Part shown: positions 50,229-58,559 of the stretch, one piece after another | Numbering within the stretch: position 1 is the first letter of the stretch | How the letters are laid out: each line of letters opens with the position of its first letter | Assembly: GCF_022829365.1 (NCBI RefSeq) | Contig: NZ_JAKSYJ010000158.1 | Location: forward strand, 1-58,575 | Source: Methylobacterium sp. J-077 | GTDB lineage: Bacteria; Pseudomonadota; Alphaproteobacteria; Rhizobiales; Beijerinckiaceae | Direction of reading: 5' to 3' | Length of the DNA: 58,575 nt | The notes under the pieces: generated by a model | Databases searched by the model: none | The model's input: only the letters and a program-made list of their open reading frames with translations | What the model was told of the DNA's origin: nothing | Program-made: the position numbers and the translations under genes

Positions 50229-51710
50229 GTGCCCCGCCTCTTTTCCCAGACGACGAGCCCGCCCGTGCCCCTGACAGACCTTGCCGCACGCGCCGGCTCG
50301 GCCGTCAAAGCCTTCGCTGAAGCCTCGCATGACCTGCTGATCCAGCCGACCTTGCGGCTCGGGGTCACCGGGCTCGCGCGCTCGGGCAAGACCGTGTTCA
50401 CCACGGCGCTGATCCACCACCTCGTGGAGGCGCACGCCCTGCCGGCCTTCGCCCCCGCGCAGGAGGGCCGCCTGCGCCGCGCCCGTCTGGTGCCGCAGCC
50501 CGACGACGACGTGCCGCGCTTTCCCTTCGAGGAGCATTTCGCCACCCTCACCGAGGCCAGGCGCTGGCCGCGTTCCACCGACCGGATCAGCCAGTTCCGC
50601 CTGGAGATCGCCTACGAGCGCGCCGCCGGCTGGCGCAGCGGCCCGGCGACCCTGATGCTCGACGTGGTCGATTACCCCGGCGAATGGCTCCTCGACCTGG
50701 CCCTGATCGAGACCGGCTACACTGCGTGGTCCCGGGCGACGATCAACGGCACCCGCCGGCCGGGCCGGAGCGCCGTGGCGGCGCCGTGGCTCGAAGCGCT
50801 CAAGGGGTTCGATCCCAACGGCCCCCTCGACGAGGTCGCGGCCGAGCGGGCCAGCGACGCCTTCAAGGCCTATCTGGCGGCCCTGCGCGCCGGCCCGGAA
50901 TCGGTCGCCACGACGCCGCCGGGCCGCTTCCTGATGCCAGGCGACCTCGCGGGCTCACCGGCCCTGACCTTCGCGCCGCTCGACAACCTCACCGGCAGCA
51001 TCGCCCCCGACAGCCTCGCCGGGCTGATGGAGCGGCGCTTCGAGGCCTACAAGGCCAAGGTGGTCACCCCGTTCTTCCGCGACCATTTCCAGCGGGTCGA
51101 CCGGCAGATCGTTCTGGTGGACGTGCTCGCCGCGGTCGATGCCGGGGCCACCGCCCTGGCCGAGCTGGAAGAGGCGCTGGACGCGGTGTTGCTCAGCCTC
51201 AACATCGGCCGCAACACGGTGCTGTCGAAGCTGTTCGCGCCCCGGGCCGACCGGGTGCTGTTCGCCGCCACCAAGGCCGACCATCTCCACCAGACCAGCC
51301 ACGACCGGCTCGACGCGCTCCTGCGGCTGCTCGTCTCCCGCTCGATGCGCCGGACCGAGGCCGCGGGCGCCCGGGTCGGCACCGTGGCGCTCGCCTCCGT
51401 GCGCGCCACCCGCGAGACCACGATCCATGACGGCGCCGAGGTTTTGCGCGCGGTCGCAGGTACCCCCGAGGCCGGCGAGACGGTGGGCGACGAGCTCTTC
51501 GACGGCAACAGCGAGGCCGCGGTGTTCCCGGGCGAGCTGCCGGCCCGTGCGGAAGCCGTGCTGGAAGGCGCCGTCGCCCCGGGCTCGCTCCGCTTCCCCC
51601 GCTTCCGCCCGCCGCTGATCCGCCCCGACGGCCTCGGCCGCCCCGGCCACCTGCCGCAGATCCGCCTCGACCGGGCGATGCAGTTTCTGATCGGGGACAG
51701 GCTGGGGTGA
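50229..51710 (+). CDS. ycjX: YcjX-family P-loop NTPase
   Basis: A 493-residue predicted GTPase-like protein (DUF463). The Walker A is LGVTGLARSGKTVFTTALIH, and LMLDVVDYPGEWLLDLALIE is the family hallmark. QIVLVDVLAAVDAG and DRVLFAATKADHLHQTSHDR are further conserved blocks. GTG start. The ycjX-ycjF pair is widespread in proteobacteria and linked to stress and envelope response in enterobacteria. It ends 229 bases before ycjF; that gap holds only a short hairpin repeat. Confidence 0.93.
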   Translation: MPRLFSQTTSPPVPLTDLAARAGSAVKAFAEASHDLLIQPTLRLGVTGLARSGKTVFTTALIHHLVEAHALPAFAPAQEGRLRRARLVPQPDDDVPRFPFEEHFATLTEARRWPRSTDRISQFRLEIAYERAAGWRSGPATLMLDVVDYPGEWLLDLALIETGYTAWSRATINGTRRPGRSAVAAPWLEALKGFDPNGPLDEVAAERASDAFKAYLAALRAGPESVATTPPGRFLMPGDLAGSPALTFAPLDNLTGSIAPDSLAGLMERRFEAYKAKVVTPFFRDHFQRVDRQIVLVDVLAAVDAGATALAELEEALDAVLLSLNIGRNTVLSKLFAPRADRVLFAATKADHLHQTSHDRLDALLRLLVSRSMRRTEAAGARVGTVALASVRATRETTIHDGAEVLRAVAGTPEAGETVGDELFDGNSEAAVFPGELPARAEAVLEGAVAPGSLRFPRFRPPLIRPDGLGRPGHLPQIRLDRAMQFLIGDRLG

Positions 51711-51813
51711 GGGGGAGGGTGGCTTTCCGCGTGGGCCGTGAGGCTCACACAACGCGTTCCGGTTCCTCCGAGGCTGGGCGAGACGCCCGGTCCGGACATC
51801 GCGCGCGCCATCC

Positions 51814-51833
51814 CTCCCCCCTCTGCGGGGGAG
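51814..51833. repeat. Short CTCCCCC/GGGGGAG hairpin repeat
   Basis: A 7-bp perfect inverted repeat with a CTCTGC loop lies in the ycjX-ycjF gap. It belongs to the same type as 4894 and 13968. Confidence 0.5.
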
Positions 51834-51939
51834 AGGAGTGCGCGTGAGTTCGACCGCGACCCTCATTCGTCGCCCGGCGTTCCATCAGCCCACTGCCGTG
51901 AGGGCAAAACTGAAAAACCCCCTCTGGAGGCCGTAAGCC

Positions 51940-52968
51940 ATGTCCTCAGGCCAGAAACCCCGCGCCTTCCGGATCAATCCCGAGCCTCCGCCCGGTCCCG
52001 GCGTGATCACGACACCACTCGCGGCTCGGCCGGAGCAGGCCCGGATCGTCGAGGAACCGTTCGAGATCGTCGATGCGGCCGACGGCGTCGCGGTGCCGGT
52101 GGCGCCGCGCCGGCGCTCGCCCTGGGGGGCGCTGTTCCTGTCGGCGGCCGGCGGATTGGTCTCGCTGGGGATCGGTCTGTCGATCGAGCGGATGATCGCC
52201 GACCTGTTCCAGGCCGCACCCTGGCTCGGCTGGGTGGCGCTCGTGCTGCTGGGACTCGCCGGGCTGGCGCTCCTGGCGATCGTCGTCCGGGAGCTGGCCG
52301 GGCTGCGGCGCGAGCGGAAGATCGAGCGGCTGCGGCAATCGGCGGTCGATGCGCTCGCCACCCGCGACCATACCGGCGCGCAGGCGGTGGTGCAGGCGCT
52401 GTCCGCCTTCTACGCCGACCGGGAGGTCCTGGCGCCGGGCCGCGCCCGGATCGATGCCGCCGCCGACGCGATCCTCGACGTCGACGACCGGATCGGCTTG
52501 GCCGAGCACGAGTTGCTGGCCGGTCTCGACCGGCAGGCGCGCAACGCCATCGCGACCGCCGCCAAGCAGGTCTCGGCGGTCACGGCGCTCTCGCCGCGGG
52601 CGATCGTCGACGTGGCGTTCGTGGTCTTCGCCGCCGTCCGGCTGCTGCGCCGGATCGCCGCCATCTACGGCGGCCGCCCGGGCTTCCTGGGCTTCCTGCG
52701 GCTGGCGCGGTCCGCTGTGGCGCATCTCACCATCACCGGTGGGATGGCGGTGGGCGAGAGCGTGATGCAGCAGGTACTGGGGCTCGGGATCGCCGCCCGG
52801 GTCTCGGCCAAGCTGGGCGAGGGCGTGCTCAACGGGCTGATGACCGCCCGATTCGGGCTGGCCGCGCTCAATGTCTGCCGGCCGCTGCCCTTCGTGCGCG
52901 AAGCCCCGCCGCGCCTCGCCGACGTGGCGGGCGAGCTGCTGCGCGCGGCAGAACCCGAATCGAAATAG
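51940..52968 (+). CDS. ycjF: YcjF-family (DUF697/TIGR01620) inner-membrane protein
   Basis: A 342-residue membrane protein. After a Pro-rich cytoplasmic N-terminus come two adjacent hydrophobic segments (about 60-120: SAAGGLVSLGIGLSIE and LGWVALVLLGLAGLALLAIV). A soluble helical domain and the DUF697 region follow (AHLTITGGMAVGESVMQQVL and NGLMTARFGLAALNVCRPLP). Partner of YcjX; function unsettled. A GGAGG site precedes the ATG at about 11 bases. Confidence 0.92.
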   Translation: MSSGQKPRAFRINPEPPPGPGVITTPLAARPEQARIVEEPFEIVDAADGVAVPVAPRRRSPWGALFLSAAGGLVSLGIGLSIERMIADLFQAAPWLGWVALVLLGLAGLALLAIVVRELAGLRRERKIERLRQSAVDALATRDHTGAQAVVQALSAFYADREVLAPGRARIDAAADAILDVDDRIGLAEHELLAGLDRQARNAIATAAKQVSAVTALSPRAIVDVAFVVFAAVRLLRRIAAIYGGRPGFLGFLRLARSAVAHLTITGGMAVGESVMQQVLGLGIAARVSAKLGEGVLNGLMTARFGLAALNVCRPLPFVREAPPRLADVAGELLRAAEPESK

Positions 52969-52989
52969 CCCGGACCGGTTACTTGGCGG

Positions 52990-53220
52990 CTACTTGGCGG
53001 CGGCCGTGGCGGCGCGGCGATTGGCGATGCGGGTGAACATGTTGCCGGTGTAGTCGGCGACCTTCGGCTTCTCGACCTCGCCGACCTTCGCCTCGAACGC
53101 CTCGATGCGCTTCAGGAGCGCGACGTCGTTGAACAGCGAGCTGTTGAAGTTGATGTGGGCCCGGGGGCCGAGGGCGGCCTGGACCGCGTCGAGTCGTTCC
53201 AGAAGCTCTTTACGCGTCAC
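52990..53220 (-). CDS. Small helical protein of unknown function
   Basis: A 76-residue protein from a GTG with GGAGAG five bases upstream. It begins with a helix (TRKELLERLDAVQAAL), then INFNSSLFNDVALLKRIEAF, and ends with a basic Ala-rich tail. No signal peptide or known domain. Convergent with ycjF, 21 bases apart. The good ribosome site and non-shadow composition support a real gene. Confidence 0.6.
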   Translation of the reverse strand: MTRKELLERLDAVQAALGPRAHINFNSSLFNDVALLKRIEAFEAKVGEVEKPKVADYTGNMFTRIANRRAATAAAK

Positions 53221-53314
53221 GGTGCTCTCCAGGGGCGCCTTCGGGGCGAAGGACCGCCCAAGCCGACACTGGAGGCCGCGAGGGTAAACGGCGCGTTAAC
53301 GCGAAGCGCAGCGC

Positions 53315-53866
53315 CTACAGCCCTTTCATGAACCCGGCGAGCCGCATCAGCCCTTCCGGCCACGGCCCGTGGCCGCTGGCGGCGTTGATGTGGCCCGATT
53401 CGCCGGCATCCACGATCAGGGCGCCCCAAGCATGGGCGAAATCGTCGGCCCGGCCGTAGGTGCAATACGGGTCGGTGCGACTGGCGACCAGGAGCGACGG
53501 GAAGGGCAGGGGGTCCCGGGGCACCGGCGCGAAGGCGCGCACCGCTTCGGGCAGGCCGGGCGCCTCCTCGACATCCGGGCATGCCACGAACAGGACACCG
53601 CGCACGATTCCGGGAGCGAAGCGCGGGGCCGCCTCGACGCAGGCAACGACCCCGAGGCTGTGGGCGATCAGGATCGCCGGCCGGGTCGCGGCCGCCACCG
53701 CCTCCGCGATACGGCCGCACCAGGCCTCCGGGGTCGGCGCGTGCCAGTCATCCTGGGCGACCACCTGCGCGGTGGCGAGGCGCCCGGCCCAGCGGGCCTG
53801 CCAGTGGTCCTCGTCCGAGCCTCCGAGCCCCGGGACGATGAGGATGTCGCAATCGGCGGTCTTCAT
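53315..53866 (-). CDS. RBBP9/YdeN-type alpha/beta hydrolase
   Basis: A 183-residue serine hydrolase. DILIVPGLGGSDEDHWQARW is the family start; the nucleophile is in LIAHSLGVVACVEA, the acid follows in LVASRTDPYC, and the catalytic His in SGHINAASGHGPWPEG. Relatives include RBBP9 and YdeN with unclear substrates. Cytoplasmic. The palindromic repeat at 53877 abuts its start. Confidence 0.88.
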   Translation of the reverse strand: MKTADCDILIVPGLGGSDEDHWQARWAGRLATAQVVAQDDWHAPTPEAWCGRIAEAVAAATRPAILIAHSLGVVACVEAAPRFAPGIVRGVLFVACPDVEEAPGLPEAVRAFAPVPRDPLPFPSLLVASRTDPYCTYGRADDFAHAWGALIVDAGESGHINAASGHGPWPEGLMRLAGFMKGL

Positions 53867-53876
53867 GTCGGCTGCC

Positions 53877-53940
53877 TAGCGCATGATGCGGAAAAGTGGA
53901 ATCCGGTTTTCCGAAATCATCATGCGCGAACAAGGCGCTA
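53877..53940. repeat. Rhizobiales-type palindromic intergenic element (GCATGATGCGGAAAA)
   Basis: A 64-base element bounded by TAGCGC and GCGCTA. It contains GCGCATGATG...CATCATGCGC arms and a GGAAAAGTGGAATCCGGTTTTCC inner hairpin. Very similar GCATGATCCGGAAAAGTGG...GGTTTTCCG elements are scattered in Bradyrhizobium and Methylobacterium-like genomes (recalled, not searched). It lies between the hydrolase gene and uvsE. Confidence 0.75.
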
Positions 53941-53975
53941 GCGCAGCCGTCCGGCAAGGCCGTCGAGACCGACCG

Positions 53976-55049
53976 TCACTCGGCGGCGATCGGGGCGGGC
54001 CGGGCTGGACCGGTGATGTGCCGGGCGATCTGCGTCGAGGCGTGGTTCTTGGCCTTGGCCTCGATCTCGAAATCGGCCCAGACCATGTGGCGGGCGACGA
54101 GATCGTTCACGGCCCGGTTCCACATCATGTCGGAATGGGCGGCGAGATCCCGGACCGCGTGGCCAGCGGCGCGGAGCGCCGGGAAGTCGGGCAGGGCATC
54201 CGGGTCGCATTCGGCCGAAACCGCCTCGCGCGAGACGCTGATATGGGCCACCGGCCGCACCCCGCGCCAGGAGGCCCGTACCCGCGCGATGCGGGGATCG
54301 TCGGGCTCGATGTATTCGCCGCCGCTCTGGACCCAGTGATGGTGCAGGTCGAGCACCACCGGCACGGTATCGGCGAGCTGGAGCACGGCCTCGATCCCGA
54401 AGACGTTCTCGTCGTTCTCGACGGTGACGAGATCGCGCGCCACCCGGCTCGCCCGGGGCAGGGTCTCGCGGAAACCGGCCACCCCCGGGTCGCCGGCGCC
54501 GACATGGATGTTGATATGGGCGCCGTGCGGGTGCCAGCCACCGCCATAGCCCATCCGGTCGAAGATCTCGGCGTGGTAATCGAGCTCCGACAGGCCGTTG
54601 GCGATGGCCGCCGGGTTGCGGCTCGCCAGCAGGCAGAACGGGCCGGGATGGAAGCTCAGGCGCACGCCGAGCTGACGGGCCAGCGCCCCGGCCTCCGCCA
54701 GCCCGCGTTCGACCAGGGTCGCCATCTCGGGCTCGGCGTAGATGTCGCGCGCGATGGCGTGGGTGTAGCCGGGCAGGACGTTGCTCGCCATGCGCAGCAG
54801 GCGTTCGATCGGCGGCCGCGCCCCGACCCAGGCGATCTGGCGGGCCAGCGCATCAAGGTTGTGGGAGACGAGACCGGCGAGCTTCGCCCGCCGGGCGGCG
54901 GGGTCCAGCTTGGCGAGATGCGCCATGGTCACGCTGGTCAGGTTCATGTGGAGCGTCGCCTCGCGCTCCGCCTTGAGGGTGGCGTAGGTGCCGGGGGGCT
55001 CGTCCAGGACGAACTTGCAGCAGAATCCGAGTCGGGGCTGATCGCGCAT
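53976..55049 (-). CDS. uvsE: UV damage endonuclease UvsE (UVDE family)
   Basis: TIM-barrel, metal-dependent endonuclease that nicks 5' to UV photoproducts and abasic sites. The 357-residue protein has LGFCCKFVLDEPPGTYATLK at the start. Metal-ligand segments follow: RLSFHPGPFCLL, LDYHAEIFDRMG, INIHVGAGDPGV, LVTVENDENVFG and VVLDLHHHWVQS. ATG 55049 is chosen as the first Met before the conserved start. Single gene, divergent from the BrkB-type gene. Confidence 0.85.
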   Translation of the reverse strand: MRDQPRLGFCCKFVLDEPPGTYATLKAEREATLHMNLTSVTMAHLAKLDPAARRAKLAGLVSHNLDALARQIAWVGARPPIERLLRMASNVLPGYTHAIARDIYAEPEMATLVERGLAEAGALARQLGVRLSFHPGPFCLLASRNPAAIANGLSELDYHAEIFDRMGYGGGWHPHGAHINIHVGAGDPGVAGFRETLPRASRVARDLVTVENDENVFGIEAVLQLADTVPVVLDLHHHWVQSGGEYIEPDDPRIARVRASWRGVRPVAHISVSREAVSAECDPDALPDFPALRAAGHAVRDLAAHSDMMWNRAVNDLVARHMVWADFEIEAKAKNHASTQIARHITGPARPAPIAAE

Positions 55050-55170
55050 AGGATGCACAACGCGCGTCGGCGCCGCGCGTGCCCGACATCGCGCGCGGAA
55101 CGGCCGCGCTTGGCCGACGTTTGAGCCTTCGAGCGCGGCAGTTCCGCGCGGACGGCCGTCTCGTACCCCC

Positions 55171-56355
55171 ATGCCCGCGTCGCCCCCCCGCCCGAGCTCC
55201 GCACCGGAGTCCGGCTCGATCCTCTGGATCCTGATGCTCGGCTCGGCCCTGGTGGCGCTCGCCGCGGCACCGGCCCGCCGGCGCGCGCCGGAGCGGCCCG
55301 AGCTTCCGGAGCCCACAGCGGATCAGCACGAAGCCGACGCCGCGCGCAGGAAGGCCGTCAATGCCGGCGCGCGCTCGATCGCGGGCCGCGCCGCGCAGCT
55401 CACGGCGGCGACGCAGCCCGAGCGTGGCCGCGCCGCCGACAGCCCCACCGAGATGACGGGCGCCGGCTGGAAGGACATCGCGGTCCGAGTCTACCTGGAA
55501 TTCAACAAGGATCGGGTGCTGGCGGTCGCCGCCGGGGTCACCTTCTACACCCTGCTGTCGCTGTTCCCGGCGATCGCCGCGCTGGTGAGCTGCTACGGCC
55601 TGTTCGCCGACGTGAACGCGATCAACGAGCACTTGGCACAGCTGCACGCGGTGCTGCCCTCGGGGGCGGTCGAGCTGATCGGCGACCAGATCAAGCGCAT
55701 CGCCGCCCGGGGCAGCAGCTCCCTGAGCTTTACCTTCTTCACCAGCCTGCTGCTGTCGCTGTGGAGCGCCAACGCCGCCATGAAGGCGATGTTCGATGCG
55801 CTGAACGTCGTCTACGAGGAGGAGGAGAAGCGCAACTTCTTCTGGCTCAACATCCGCTCGCTGACCTTCACGGTCGGCGCCCTGGTGTTCATCATCATCG
55901 CGCTCAACGCCATCGTGGTGGTGCCGGTGGTGCTGAACTTCCTCGGCCTGGGCTCGGGCGCGTGGCTGCTCGCGGCCCTGCGCTGGCCGGCGGTGCTGCT
56001 GGTGCTGCTCGCCGGATTGTCGGTGCTGTACCGTTTCGGCCCGAGCCGGGAGCATGCCCGCTGGCGCTGGGTCGGATTCGGCAGCCTCATGGCGGGGCTG
56101 CTCTGGCTCGTCGCGTCCCTGCTGTTCTCCTGGTACGTCGCGAGCTTCGGCACCTACAACGAGACCTACGGCTCGCTGGGCGCCGTGATCGGCTTCATGA
56201 CCTGGATCTGGATCTCGTCGACCATCGTGCTGCTCGGCGGCGAGATCAACGCCGAACTGGAGCATCAGACCGCCCGCGACACCACCACGGGCTCGCCCCT
56301 GCCGATGGGCCACCGCCGGGCCCGGATGGCCGACACCGTCGGGGCGGCGGCCTAG
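55171..56355 (+). CDS. YihY/BrkB-family inner-membrane protein
   Basis: A 394-residue membrane protein. A six-helix YihY domain occupies about 105-370, with [40 protein letters not shown] and [20 protein letters not shown]. An unusual N-terminal extension holds one extra hydrophobic segment ([18 protein letters not shown]) and a basic, disordered-looking linker. The family was once called RNase BN and is of unsettled function. Confidence 0.9.
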   Translation: MPASPPRPSSAPESGSILWILMLGSALVALAAAPARRRAPERPELPEPTADQHEADAARRKAVNAGARSIAGRAAQLTAATQPERGRAADSPTEMTGAGWKDIAVRVYLEFNKDRVLAVAAGVTFYTLLSLFPAIAALVSCYGLFADVNAINEHLAQLHAVLPSGAVELIGDQIKRIAARGSSSLSFTFFTSLLLSLWSANAAMKAMFDALNVVYEEEEKRNFFWLNIRSLTFTVGALVFIIIALNAIVVVPVVLNFLGLGSGAWLLAALRWPAVLLVLLAGLSVLYRFGPSREHARWRWVGFGSLMAGLLWLVASLLFSWYVASFGTYNETYGSLGAVIGFMTWIWISSTIVLLGGEINAELEHQTARDTTTGSPLPMGHRRARMADTVGAAA

Positions 56356-56476
56356 CGTCGCCCCCGGATCGGACCGAGATCACCCGAGCGACAGGAGGCC
56401 GCCGTTTTCGGGTCCGCGGGACTGCCGGCGCCCGCGCGCGTTGCCTATATATCCCCCGAAACGGGAGATCTTCTTC

Positions 56477-56887
56477 ATGGCCGATAGCGCAACGACCACC
56501 CCCGATACCCGCAGCGACGCCGAGTGGCGGGCGACGCTCACACCCGAGCAGTACCGGGTGCTGCGCGAGCACGGCACCGAGCGCGCCGGCACCAGCTGCC
56601 TGCTGGCCGAGAAGCGGCCTGGCACCTTCACCTGTGTCGGCTGTGGACAGCCCCTGTTCGAGCAGGGCACCAAATTCGAGTCCGGCACCGGCTGGCCGAG
56701 CTTCTTCGAGCCCCTCGAAGGCGCCGTCGAGACGACCGTGGACCGCAGCCACTGGATGGTCCGGACCGAGGTCCATTGTGCCCGCTGCAAGGGCCATCTC
56801 GGACACGTCTTCGACGACGGGCCGGCTCCCACCGGCCTGCGCTACTGCATGAACGGCGCCGCCATGACCTTCGAACCTGCGGCGTGA
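56477..56887 (+). CDS. msrB: Peptide methionine-R-sulfoxide reductase
   Basis: Repairs the R form of methionine sulfoxide in proteins. The 136-residue protein has zinc-binding CxxC pairs ([11 protein letters not shown] and [14 protein letters not shown]), [12 protein letters not shown], and the catalytic Cys in [12 protein letters not shown] 56477 is used; the open frame begins 12 residues earlier. Cytoplasmic. It follows the BrkB-type gene by 121 bases. Confidence 0.96.
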   Translation: MADSATTTPDTRSDAEWRATLTPEQYRVLREHGTERAGTSCLLAEKRPGTFTCVGCGQPLFEQGTKFESGTGWPSFFEPLEGAVETTVDRSHWMVRTEVHCARCKGHLGHVFDDGPAPTGLRYCMNGAAMTFEPAA

Positions 56888-57208
56888 GACGGCTTGGTTC
56901 GGGTCTAACCTGGGTTGAGAAAACCGCGCCGAAAGACGGGATATCGGGGACAGGCGGGGTTCCGGGCGAATCGCGACCCGGTTCCGGTCTTGATTTCGTC
57001 GTGATTTTGCTTAGCGCTTAACCGTCTGATGTTGTCGCCATTCGGTATTGGCGATGGTTTCGGCCAAGGGCGAACCAATACGGCGTTGCGGTCGAGCTTA
57101 TACACCGTCAACGTGGGCTCGACTTGGCTGATCCATCCAGGCCGGCGGCCCTGAGGGCAGTCCGCCGGATCGGCGCGCCGCCGACGAAGCGGGAGGGGTT
57201 TTGAGTTC
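56888..57208. other. Intergenic region between msrB and the CYTH-like gene
   Basis: No gene is visible in these 321 bases. A weak inverted repeat TCGCCA...TGGCGA lies near 57036-57055, and GTATTGG there is the inverse of CCAATAC near 57074. A GGGAGG ribosome site lies 12 bases before the next ATG. No convincing promoter was found. Confidence 0.5.
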
Positions 57209-58207
57209 ATGAGCACCATTCGCCGATTCCTGGTCGCACCATCCCTGGTCCGCCTGATCCGCAAGGAACGGGGCGGCGCCCGGATCACCGAGGGGCACTT
57301 CGTCGCGCAGGGGGGCCGCAGTTCCTACGTGCGGGTCGACGGCCAGGTCTGCCAGCTGGTGCTGGTGAACAAGGGCCCCGACGGCATCCCGGCCGAGGAA
57401 CGGACCGACGTGCCGCGGGCCCACGGCGACGCGCTGCTCGACGTGTGCCCCGGCAAGGCCGCCTACGACCGCACCGTCCTGACCATCGGCGGCCGCGAGG
57501 TCACGATCGACCGCTACGTCACGCCGGGCAATCTCGACCTGATCAGCGTCGCCTTCGACAATGACGGCGATGCCACCGGCTTCCAGGCCCCGAACTGGTT
57601 CGGCCGCGAGGTCAGCGGCGAGCCCGCCTTCGAGCGCCAGGCACTCGCCATCCAGGGCGTGCCGGGTGCCGAGGAGGTGCCGCTGAGCAACGCGGCGCTC
57701 GACGCGGTTCTCGACCTGATCGAGCCGCGGTTCGGCTTCGGCCGCTACGGCAGCAATGCGCGCGCGAGCGAGCCCTCCGACGACGGCGCGATGAACGCGA
57801 TGCGCCGGATCGTGACCCCGGCCGCGGCGGCGGCCCCTGTGGCGGCAGCCCCAGTGCCGGCGCCGGCCCCCGAATTCGTCGAGCCGCCCGCGGCCGTCGC
57901 CGCGGCTGCCCCGGAGCCCGAGCACCATCCCGCGCCGGAGCCGGAGCCGGCCGCCGCCCCGGAGCCCGTGCATCACGCGGCGCCGACCATGCAGGAGCCG
58001 AGCCCGCCTCGGCCCGCCCCGCAAGAGAGCATCCACAGCGACGCCCGCATCGACGACGTGATCGAGAGCCTGTCCCAGGCACTGGGCGCGGCGATCCACC
58101 AGCATCCGGAGGCCGCCGTCGAGTCCAAGGACACGAAGGCCGATGAGTCGGCCGGCGTGTTCGAGCGCTGGACCGTGCGGCCCCGCCGGACGCAGCAGCA
58201 GACCTGA
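57209..58207 (+). CDS. Degenerate CYTH-like protein with Pro/Ala-rich C-terminal half
   Basis: A 332-residue protein. Residues 3-155 follow the layout of CYTH (adenylate cyclase IV/thiamine triphosphatase) domains: RRFLVAPSLVRLIRKERGG, VRVDGQVCQLVLVNKG, REVTIDRYVTPGNLDLIS and the terminal APNWFGREVSGEPAFERQAL. The diagnostic N-terminal ExExK is replaced by TIRRF, and the EVE-type acidic pair by VAFDN, so catalysis is unlikely. Residues 195-285 are a Pro/Ala/Glu/His linker and the C-terminus is a short helix (DDVIESLSQALGAAIHQH). Function unknown. Confidence 0.6.
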   Translation: MSTIRRFLVAPSLVRLIRKERGGARITEGHFVAQGGRSSYVRVDGQVCQLVLVNKGPDGIPAEERTDVPRAHGDALLDVCPGKAAYDRTVLTIGGREVTIDRYVTPGNLDLISVAFDNDGDATGFQAPNWFGREVSGEPAFERQALAIQGVPGAEEVPLSNAALDAVLDLIEPRFGFGRYGSNARASEPSDDGAMNAMRRIVTPAAAAAPVAAAPVPAPAPEFVEPPAAVAAAAPEPEHHPAPEPEPAAAPEPVHHAAPTMQEPSPPRPAPQESIHSDARIDDVIESLSQALGAAIHQHPEAAVESKDTKADESAGVFERWTVRPRRTQQQT

Positions 58208-58224
58208 TCGACCGAACGATCGAA

Positions 58225-58261
58225 AAGGCCGCGGGGGCAGGATGCCGCCGCGGCCTTTTTT
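58225..58261 (+). terminator. Rho-independent terminator of the CYTH-like gene
   Basis: AAGGCCGCGG (58225-58234) and CCGCGGCCTT (58248-58257) form a perfect 10-bp stem, followed by six T residues, 18 bases after the stop codon. Confidence 0.88.
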
Positions 58262-58316
58262 GTGCGCGCGTCGAACCTCATGAGGTTTCCGGGGGAAGAT
58301 CTCGCAGGGGCCTTCA

Positions 58317-58410
58317 TCGTCATTGCGAGCGCGGCGAAGCAACCGAGGATTGCGCGCGGTCTTCAGATGCCGCGTAGCTCCGGGATGCTTCGCTCCGCTC
58401 GCGATGACGG
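58317..58410. repeat. TCATTGCGAGC-type palindromic intergenic element
   Basis: TCGTCATTGCGAGCGCGGCGAAGCAA at one end is mirrored by TGCTTCGCTCCGCTCGCGATGACG at the other, giving a roughly 94-base imperfect palindrome. This type is widespread in alphaproteobacterial intergenic DNA (recalled, not searched). It fills much of the 368-base gap from 58208 to the edge. Confidence 0.75.
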
Positions 58411-58436
58411 AGCAGGCACATACATGCACCTTTTTC

Positions 58437-58465
58437 TTGACAATGTTCCTATTTTGTGCTCATTA
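58437..58465 (+). promoter_or_regulatory. Promoter with possible SOS (LexA) box at the right edge
   Basis: A perfect TTGACA (-35, 58437-58442) is followed 17 bases later by TCATTA (-10, 58460-58465). Between them lies GTTC-CTATTTT-GTGC (58445-58459), one base away from the alphaproteobacterial LexA box GTTC-N7-GTTC. This would place LexA between the promoter elements. Confidence 0.45.
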
Positions 58466-58559
58466 GCCGTCACCTGTCCTTCGGTGCTTCGGGAGCGATC
58501 CCGGGGCGCTCCTCGGGGGTCCGTTCGGTGGCTGACCGGCGGGCTCGGAGGACGGGGCG

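Noticed and set aside
57098..57103. TTATAC as a -10 box upstream of the CYTH-like gene
   Set aside because: No acceptable -35 element lies at 16-18 bases.
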